Positions 1-6,161 of a DNA stretch of 6,161 nucleotides are shown piece by piece. The notes beneath the pieces were generated by a model. That model did no database searches. It saw only the letters and a list, made by a program, of their open reading frames with translations, and was not told where the DNA came from. Source of the stretch: Candidatus Aquicultor primus (GTDB lineage Bacteria > Actinomycetota > Aquicultoria > Aquicultorales > Aquicultoraceae); the NCBI GenBank assembly GCA_001767575.1, contig MELI01000066.1:1123-7283 (forward strand), given 5' to 3'. The first letter of the stretch is position 1. Each line of letters begins with the position of its first letter. Position numbers and translations under genes: made by a program.

Positions 1-2355
<2,355 letters not shown>

Positions 2356-2359
2356 GCGA

Positions 2360-2372
2360 GGGCAAGTAGCCC
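2360..2372 (+). terminator. Weak hairpin just after secA
   Basis: Four base pairs (GGGC, loop AAGTA, GCCC) start 5 nt after the secA stop. A second weak 5-bp hairpin (CATTA, loop TCATT, TAATG) follows at 2380-2394. Neither has a T-tract directly behind it, so this is a poor intrinsic terminator. Transcription may well continue into prfB, as in the secA-prfB arrangement known from Bacillus. Confidence 0.2.
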
Positions 2373-2416
2373 GCTGCGGCATTATCATTTAATGTAATCG
2401 CTCCGGCGCGCCGTTA

Positions 2417-2450
2417 TTTAGATTATTAAAACGTTTAGATTATTAAACCG
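2417..2450 (+). repeat. Two tandem 17-bp AT-rich units upstream of prfB
   Basis: The unit TTTAGATTATTAAA followed by ACG or CCG occurs at 2417-2433 and 2434-2450, differing at one base. The 14-bp core is identical in both copies and each core has TTTA/TAAA inverted ends. It lies 30 bp before the prfB start in otherwise GC-rich DNA, next to a 10-bp palindrome (CGGCGCGCCG, 2404-2413). It could be a duplicated protein-binding site. It could also carry a promoter: TTTAGA at 2417-2422 and TATTAA at 2441-2446 are 18 bp apart, each matching 4 of 6 consensus bases. The repeat is seen directly; its function is a guess. Confidence 0.6.
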
Positions 2451-2465
2451 AAATCAGATTCGATC

Positions 2466-2472
2466 AGGGGTG
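2466..2472 (+). promoter_or_regulatory. Ribosome binding site that fixes the prfB TTG start
   Basis: AGGGGTG pairs with the 16S anti-Shine-Dalgarno sequence, with one G-U pair. From the AGGGG part there are 9 nt to TTG at 2480. In this frame the nearest upstream stop is TAA at 2444-2446, and no ATG or GTG lies between it and the TTG, so TTG is the only sensible start. Confidence 0.65.
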
Positions 2473-2479
2473 CTATAGA

Positions 2480-3593
2480 TTGGCAACAGATTTTAGTGAA
2501 GAGATTAACCTGGTACGTGACAAGATACGAGACATAAAGGATTATCTTTGACGTCGACACTAAGCGCGACGAGATAACAAGGCTTGAAAAAGAGGCGAGC
2601 AAACCGGGTTTTTGGGATGACCAGGAAGCGGCGCAAGCCTTGATGTCGAAGATGAGCGATATAAAAGACGACATCGTCGCCTGGGAGAAGGCGGATGATG
2701 ACGCCGAAGAACTCGAGATAATGAATGAACTCGCAGTCTCCGAAGGCGATGAGGCGCTCGCCTCCGACGTGGAGCGGGGCTTCAGGCGTTTGAAGAGATA
2801 CGCCGATGACCTCGAGCTGCGGAGCTGGTTTACCGACCCGCTTGACAGCCACAGCGCCATCGTCACCGTCCACCCCGGGGCGGGCGGCACCGAGTCGCAA
2901 GACTGGGCCGAGATGCTCATGCGCATGGTAATCCAATGGTCGAAAGATAAACACTATCAGGCGAGCGTCTATGAGATTGCGGCCGGCGACGAAGCCGGCA
3001 TCAAGACCGCGACCTTTACCATCCAAGGGAAATACGCTTACGGCTTTCTGCAGGCGGTGCGCGGCGTCCATCGTCTCGTGCGGATATCCCCGTTCGATTA
3101 CGGCGGCCGGCGCCACACCTCGTTTGCGTCGGTCGATGTCATCCCGGAGGTCGAGCGCGACGTCCAAATCACTATCGACCCCGCTGATTTAAGGATAGAG
3201 ACCTACCGCTCGACGGGCGCCGGCGGCCAGCATGTCAACGTTACCGACTCCGCGGTGCGAATTACGCACATGCCGACCGGTGTCATGGCCCAGTGCCAGA
3301 ACGAGCGCTCGCAAACGAAGAACAAAGAGACCGCGATGATAATCCTCCGCGCCCGCTTATACGAGCGCATTCAGGAGGAGCAGGCTCGCGAGGCGGCCGA
3401 GCGGCACAAGCAAAAAAAAGAGATAGCCTGGGGGAGCCAGATAATGTCGTATGTGCTCCACCCCTACCAGCTAGTCAAAGACCACCGCACCGGCGTCGAG
3501 AAGGGGAACGTCCAGGCCGTTCTCGACGGCGACCTCGATGATTTCATAATCGAGTATCACCGGCAGCGGATTTCGGAAGCCGCCGATGGGTAG
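2480..3593 (+). CDS. prfB: Peptide chain release factor 2, expressed through a programmed +1 frameshift
   Basis: RF2 recognises UGA and UAA in the ribosomal A site and triggers peptide release. The gene is in two frames. Codons 1-23 run from TTG 2480 to CTT 2546-2548 and meet an in-frame TGA; after a +1 shift, reading continues from GAC 2550-2552 to TAG 3591-3593. The joined product is 370 residues, the usual RF2 length, and the junction reads DYL-DVD, like the E. coli junction YLDYD. The N-terminal helical domain is followed by the SPF stop-codon recognition motif (residues 203-205, 3087-3095) and the GGQ hydrolysis motif in GAGGQHVN (residues 248-250, 3222-3230). The SPF motif and the frameshift mark it as RF2 rather than RF1 (PxT). 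The WGSQIMSYVLHPY and TGVEKGN segments near the C-terminus are also typical. It lies 124 nt after secA. ftsE/ftsX, which often follow prfB in Actinomycetes, are not present downstream. Confidence 0.96.
2536..2552 (+). promoter_or_regulatory. prfB autoregulatory +1 frameshift site
   Basis: The slippery element CTT TGA C (2546-2552) is the conserved prfB recoding signal. At low RF2 the slow UGA lets the peptidyl-tRNA slip from CUU to UUU, so RF2 controls its own synthesis. A Shine-Dalgarno-like AAAGGA (2536-2541) lies 4 nt upstream of CTT. In E. coli the element is AGGGGG ending 3 nt upstream, so this one is shorter, and the AGG is about one base closer to the slip site (A at -8 instead of -9). 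Confidence 0.93.
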
Positions 3594-3610
3594 AGGGCGA
3601 CATAGGATTA

Positions 3611-3628
3611 TCAGGGCTAAAGCCCTGA
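3611..3628 (+). repeat. Perfect palindromic hairpin between prfB and the PHP gene
   Basis: TCAGGGCT and AGCCCTGA are perfect inverted copies separated by AA, giving a 7-bp stem with a TAAA loop. It starts 18 nt after the prfB stop. No T-tract follows on either strand, so it is not a textbook intrinsic terminator, though it could still pause polymerase or protect a 3' end. Its compact form with GCTAC on one flank resembles short dispersed (REP-like) palindromes. Whether it is repeated in this genome cannot be seen here. Confidence 0.6.
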
Positions 3629-3686
3629 GCTACGGGCCTGGGGTTTCGGGAGCAATAATAATCATGTTAGTTGAAAGCTGATAACC

Positions 3687-4439
3687 ATGACTGAACCTAA
3701 AAAGCCTATTATCAAAATCGAAGCCGACCTCCACGTCCATACGGTAGCGAGCGGCCACGCCTACAGCACCGTCGAGGAGATAACGAAGGAGGCGGCCAAG
3801 CGGGGTCTTAAGATGGTCGCGCTTACCGACCATGGCCCGGCGTTGCCCGGCGGCGCACACCGGTACCACTTCTGGAACCTGCGCATAATGCCGGCCGAGC
3901 TAAACGGCGTCCACATTCTCAAAGGAATCGAAGCCAACGTCACCAACGCCAACGGTGACCTCGATTTGCCCGAAGATTATCTCGCACCGCTCGAGTTGGT
4001 CCATGCCGGATTTCATCCGAATTGCGGCTACGTGAGCGGCTCGGTTGCGCAGAACACCGAAGCACTTTGCCGGGCGATGGATAATTCGCTGCTCGATTTT
4101 ATCGTCCATCCCGGCAACGCGAAATTTCCTATCGACCCCGAGACGCTTGTCGATGCCGCGGCCGAGAAGGGCATTCCACTCGAGATAAACAACAGCTCGT
4201 TCTTGCCGACCACCAGCCGGCCGGCAGCGTATGATTATGATTTGGCCATCGCAGAGCTTATTCGCGAGAAACGCTCGCATGTTATAATAAGCAGTGACGC
4301 ACATATCTATACACAGGTAGGCGTCTTTGGCCAGGCCTTAGAACTGGCTAGCTTAGCGGGCATAACCGAAGACCAAATCATAAACACCTCGGCTCAAAAA
4401 GTGCAGGACTATCTTGCCTCAAGGAGAGCCCGGCGGTAG
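3687..4439 (+). CDS. PHP-domain metal-dependent phosphatase, YcdX type
   Basis: A 250-residue single-domain protein that looks like E. coli YcdX throughout: a PHP-fold TIM-like barrel with a trinuclear metal site that hydrolyses phosphoesters. All nine metal ligands known from YcdX have counterparts here: H16, H18 and H24 (DLHVHT...H), H49 (LTDHG), E82 (GIEAN), H110 (AGFH), H141 (HPGN), D204 and H206 (SDAH). LEINNSSF is also shared. It is cytosolic, with no signal peptide. There is no polymerase X or DnaE domain, so it is not a polymerase editing domain, and it lacks the layout of histidinol phosphatase HisK. The physiological substrate of this family is not established. ATG 3687 is the first start after the in-frame stop at 3672, but it has no clear Shine-Dalgarno sequence. 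It is 93 nt after prfB and is probably translated together with the gene downstream. Confidence 0.9.
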   Translation: MTEPKKPIIKIEADLHVHTVASGHAYSTVEEITKEAAKRGLKMVALTDHGPALPGGAHRYHFWNLRIMPAELNGVHILKGIEANVTNANGDLDLPEDYLAPLELVHAGFHPNCGYVSGSVAQNTEALCRAMDNSLLDFIVHPGNAKFPIDPETLVDAAAEKGIPLEINNSSFLPTTSRPAAYDYDLAIAELIREKRSHVIISSDAHIYTQVGVFGQALELASLAGITEDQIINTSAQKVQDYLASRRARR

Positions 4440-4442
4440 GAG
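4438..4442 (+). promoter_or_regulatory. Ribosome binding site overlapping the PHP-gene stop codon
   Basis: AGGAG shares its first two bases with the TAG stop at 4437-4439 and lies 5 nt before GTG 4448. Ribosomes ending the PHP gene would be placed on the next start, so translational coupling is likely. The site also decides the GTG start. Confidence 0.75.
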
Positions 4443-4447
4443 TTAGC

Positions 4448-5137
4448 GTGAAGCGCTGGTGTATAATCGCAACATTAGTCATAGTCTTGGGAGTATTTTT
4501 CGCGATAATCGTCCCGACTATCGTCAGTTACTCGATAGAGAAGACCGTTATCGATACTATCCGCCGCGATTACGACCTCAAGGATTGCGCCTACGTCCGC
4601 GTCGACCACAGCTATCCGGCACTCTTCCGCGGCAAGATAGAGCGCGTCTACATCGAATGCACCAAGAGCGAGTTCAACGGCATCAAAGCCAAGAGCGTTG
4701 TCATCACCGTCAAAGACATCGAGTTCGACGTTAAAAAGACACTGCAAACGCGTGATGCCGTGATTCACGACATCGGCATGGCTAAAGCGAGCATAGTCGT
4801 CAGCGAAGCTGAGATAAACAAGTTTATCGCAAGAAGTCATGACGATTTGAAAGGCTGGCGCCTCGACCTTAAGCCAAACGAGGTTGTCGCAAGCGCCGAA
4901 ATCGAGATGATAGGCAAGCTAGATGTTTCGTTCAGGCCCAGGCTAAAGGGGGACCGGCTCGTTCTCGAGCCGACCGAGGCTAAGTTCGCGGCCACCGACA
5001 GCCTCGGGCTCAGCGAGGCCAAGAACTGGATAGGCGCGATAGGACTTGACCTTCCCGTGAGCGACCTGCCGTTTAATATGAAGATCACCAAAGTGCTTGT
5101 TCAAGACAACCAGATGTTGGTCAACGCGGGCAACTGA
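4448..5137 (+). CDS. Membrane-anchored DUF2993 (LmeA-like) protein
   Basis: A 229-residue protein that begins with a basic MKR, then a hydrophobic segment at about residues 5-27, best read as an uncleaved anchor or signal peptide without an obvious cleavage site. The rest should lie outside the membrane. The family pattern is visible: YPALFRGKIERVYIE (56-70), the GIKAKSVVITVKDIEFD stretch (78-94), VSEAEINKFI (118-127), and the closing LPFNMKITKVLVQDNQMLV (207-225). DUF2993 includes mycobacterial LmeA, a periplasmic phospholipid-binding protein needed for lipomannan elongation, so lipid binding at the envelope is a reasonable inference; the exact role here is unknown. GTG start with AGGAG 5 nt upstream, 8 nt after the PHP gene, so the two probably share an mRNA. 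No catalytic residues are recognisable. Family assignment comes from pattern memory, not a profile search. Confidence 0.8.
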   Translation: MKRWCIIATLVIVLGVFFAIIVPTIVSYSIEKTVIDTIRRDYDLKDCAYVRVDHSYPALFRGKIERVYIECTKSEFNGIKAKSVVITVKDIEFDVKKTLQTRDAVIHDIGMAKASIVVSEAEINKFIARSHDDLKGWRLDLKPNEVVASAEIEMIGKLDVSFRPRLKGDRLVLEPTEAKFAATDSLGLSEAKNWIGAIGLDLPVSDLPFNMKITKVLVQDNQMLVNAGN

Positions 5138-5139
5138 CA

Positions 5140-5206
5140 GCGACCGCACTGCGTTTTAAGTGAGTTTTAGCACTTCCAGCCCGGTTGGGCACATGCAAGC
5201 GGTCGC
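5140..5206 (+). other. Possible branched RNA structure after the DUF2993 gene
   Basis: GCGACCGC (5140-5147) and GCGGTCGC (5199-5206) are perfect 8-bp inverted copies. The 51 nt between them contain two smaller hairpins: AAGTG/CACTT (5158-5162 with 5171-5175, loop of 8) and GCCC/GGGC (5179-5182 with 5187-5190, loop GGTT). Together they could fold as a three-way junction. It starts 2 nt after the DUF2993 stop and lies upstream of the proposed transketolase promoter, so it would be part of the upstream transcript's 3' end. It matches no riboswitch consensus I recognise. The inner stems are short and could be chance. Confidence 0.35.
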
Positions 5207-5223
5207 CGAAATCTCGAAGTTAT

Positions 5224-5252
5224 TTGCCGAGCGGTGCAAAACGCGCTATAAA
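5224..5252 (+). promoter_or_regulatory. Sigma-70-like promoter for the transketolase gene
   Basis: TTGCCG (5224-5229, 4 of 6 to TTGACA) and TATAAA (5247-5252, 5 of 6 to TATAAT) are separated by the optimal 17 bp. Transcription would start near 5259, giving a leader of about 95 nt. A symmetric TTAA-TTG-TTAA at 5264-5274 falls just after the predicted start and could be an operator, but it is too simple to call. Confidence 0.5.
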
Positions 5253-5274
5253 GATAGATGGGATTAATTGTTAA

Positions 5275-5295
5275 CGCCAAAACAGTGCTTTGGCG
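5275..5295 (+). other. First leader hairpin upstream of the transketolase gene
   Basis: CGCCAAA (5275-5281) and TTTGGCG (5289-5295) form a perfect 7-bp stem with loop ACAGTGC. The CAGTGC of the loop recurs at 5299-5304. It falls inside the predicted 5' untranslated leader. Confidence 0.45.
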
Positions 5296-5304
5296 AGGCA
5301 GTGC

Positions 5305-5324
5305 CGGCCGGCTTGCGCCGGTCG
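5305..5324 (+). other. Second, GC-rich leader hairpin upstream of the transketolase gene
   Basis: CGGCCGGC (5305-5312) and GCCGGTCG (5317-5324) form an 8-bp stem with one G-U pair and a TTGC loop. TATTGTATG follows, which is only weakly T-rich. It could be an attenuator or a translation-modulating hairpin 20 nt before the ribosome binding site; the tail is poor for an intrinsic terminator. Confidence 0.45.
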
Positions 5325-5344
5325 TATTGTATGCGGATTGTGAA

Positions 5345-5349
5345 AGGAG
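5345..5349 (+). promoter_or_regulatory. Ribosome binding site that fixes the transketolase TTG start
   Basis: AGGAG within AAAGGAGC lies 5 nt before TTG 5355. In-frame alternatives ATG 5331 and GTG 5340 have no Shine-Dalgarno sequence upstream, and GTG 5340 overlaps this site, so the TTG is preferred. Confidence 0.75.
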
Positions 5350-5354
5350 CCGAC

Positions 5355-6161
5355 TTGACCACGCACACGACAGACAAACAGGCGACCGTCTCATTGGTAG
5401 AGGCGAAAGCCAGGACTATACGGACCCGAATAATCAATATGCTCGGCGCGGCGGGTTCGGGCCATCCGGGCGGCTCGCTATCGGCGGCCGACATCGTTAC
5501 GACACTCTATTTCCACGAGATGAACCATAATGCGGCGGAGCCGCGATGGCCGGCCCGTGACCGGTTTGTCTTAAGCAAAGGACACGCGGCGCCGGTTCTA
5601 TACGCGGCACTTGCCGAGAGCGGCTATTTCCCCAGGGAAGACCTCGCGACATTGCGCAAAATAGACAGCCATCTCCAGGGTCATCCCGATATGAAAAGAA
5701 CACCGGGTGTTGAGATTTCGACCGGCTCGCTGGGGATGGGGTTCTCAGCGGCGGTAGGGATGGCGCTCGGCTTGAAGATAGACAAAAGCGAATCGCGGGT
5801 CTATACGCTCATCGGCGACGGAGAGTCCCAGGAGGGGATAATCTGGGAGGCCAGTATGTTCGCGGCGCAACACAAACTCGATAATCTCGTCGGCATTCTA
5901 GATTACAACAACTTGCAGATAGACGGTCATGTAAGCGATATCGTCGACATCCGGCCCACCGCCGCGAAATGGTCCGCTTTCGGTTGGCACACGATTGAAA
6001 TTGACGGACACAACATTGAGCAGATAATGGGCGCCCTGGACGAGGCGAAATCGACAAAGGGTAAGCCGACTATGATAGTCGCCAACACCGTAAAGGGCAA
6101 AAACGTCTCATTTATGGAAGGGCAAGTCGATTTCCACGGGAAAGCGCCGTCCAAAGATGAG
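5355..6161 (+). CDS. Transketolase N-terminal (TPP-binding) subunit, cut at the 3' end by the window
   Basis: Transketolase moves two-carbon ketol units between sugar phosphates in the non-oxidative pentose phosphate pathway, using thiamine diphosphate. 269 codons are visible, open to the last base. Motifs: AGSGHPGGSLS (residues 33-43, with H37), LSKGHAAPVLYA (73-84, H77), STGSLGMG (122-129), the TPP/Mg motif beginning GDGE at 154-157 and ending at N185-N186, and HGKAP with H261. The ending VKGKNVSFMEGQVDFHGKAP is typical of the split type, where a second gene encodes the pyrimidine-binding and C-terminal half; split subunits are about 270-285 residues, so a stop is expected just beyond the window. 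That is inference: a full-length enzyme is not excluded. TTG start with AGGAG 5 nt upstream; ATG 5331 would add eight residues. It has its own likely promoter and a structured leader after a 217-nt gap. Confidence 0.92.
   Translation, partial: MTTHTTDKQATVSLVEAKARTIRTRIINMLGAAGSGHPGGSLSAADIVTTLYFHEMNHNAAEPRWPARDRFVLSKGHAAPVLYAALAESGYFPREDLATLRKIDSHLQGHPDMKRTPGVEISTGSLGMGFSAAVGMALGLKIDKSESRVYTLIGDGESQEGIIWEASMFAAQHKLDNLVGILDYNNLQIDGHVSDIVDIRPTAAKWSAFGWHTIEIDGHNIEQIMGALDEAKSTKGKPTMIVANTVKGKNVSFMEGQVDFHGKAPSKDE

Noticed and set aside
2480..2551. A prfB pseudogene with a nonsense codon at position 24
   Set aside because: The stop sits exactly in the conserved CTTTGAC recoding site, and both half-frames are otherwise intact with the expected junction sequence.
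2505..3167. 220-codon open frame on the minus strand, antisense to prfB
   Set aside because: It mirrors the RF2 codons, has no recognisable domain and overlaps a well-supported gene.
2640..3593. prfB starting internally at TTG 2640 or ATG 2643
   Set aside because: This would remove most of the first helical segment; the frame is open and RF2-like back to the frameshift site, and no Shine-Dalgarno sequence precedes it.
5138..5354. A tRNA gene or known riboswitch in the gap before the transketolase gene
   Set aside because: No T-loop GGTTCGANTCC-like sequence or CCA-type acceptor pairing is present, and I recognise no conserved TPP, cobalamin, glycine, SAM or c-di-GMP riboswitch core.
5258..5530. 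90-codon plus-strand frame starting in the transketolase leader
   Set aside because: It runs into the transketolase gene in another frame, its product is unlike any known family, and its start lies at the predicted transcription start.

Overview
The window is a run of housekeeping genes, all on the + strand, from a moderately GC-rich bacterium. The order is: the 3' part of secA (Sec translocase motor), prfB (release factor 2, with a programmed +1 frameshift), a YcdX-type PHP-domain phosphatase, a membrane-anchored DUF2993 (LmeA-like) protein, and the 5' part of a transketolase N-terminal subunit gene. Both end genes are cut by the window edges. I infer a deep-branching, non-streptomycete Actinomycetota or a related Gram-positive-type lineage. 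The reasons are the DUF2993 family (known mainly from Actinomycetota and Cyanobacteria), the apparently split transketolase, the secA-prfB adjacency familiar from Bacillota, and the CxCx8CC form of the SecA tail. No gene settles the phylum.

Region by region: 1-2355 is secA without about its first 60 codons. 2356-2479 is a spacer with a weak hairpin, a 17-bp AT-rich tandem repeat and the prfB ribosome binding site. 2480-3593 is prfB, which is intact only if ribosomes shift +1 at the in-frame UGA at 2549-2551. 3594-3686 holds a perfect palindromic hairpin and a possible five-codon mini-ORF. 3687-4439 is the PHP phosphatase and 4448-5137 is the DUF2993 gene; only 8 nt separate them and the stop codon overlaps the next Shine-Dalgarno sequence, so they look translationally coupled. 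5138-5354 has no gene but holds a possible branched RNA structure, a good sigma-70-like promoter and two hairpins in the leader. 5355 to the end is the transketolase subunit, opened by TTG behind a strong AGGAG.

The genes do not form one pathway. SecA drives protein export, RF2 ends translation at UGA/UAA, the PHP enzyme is probably a phosphoesterase of unknown substrate, the DUF2993 protein probably binds lipid at the cell envelope, and transketolase serves the non-oxidative pentose phosphate pathway. I see no mobile element, CRISPR array, tRNA, rRNA, defence system or biosynthetic cluster, and no evidence of a new multi-gene system. The points most worth a second look are the prfB recoding site with its non-canonical Shine-Dalgarno element and the structured region ahead of the transketolase gene.
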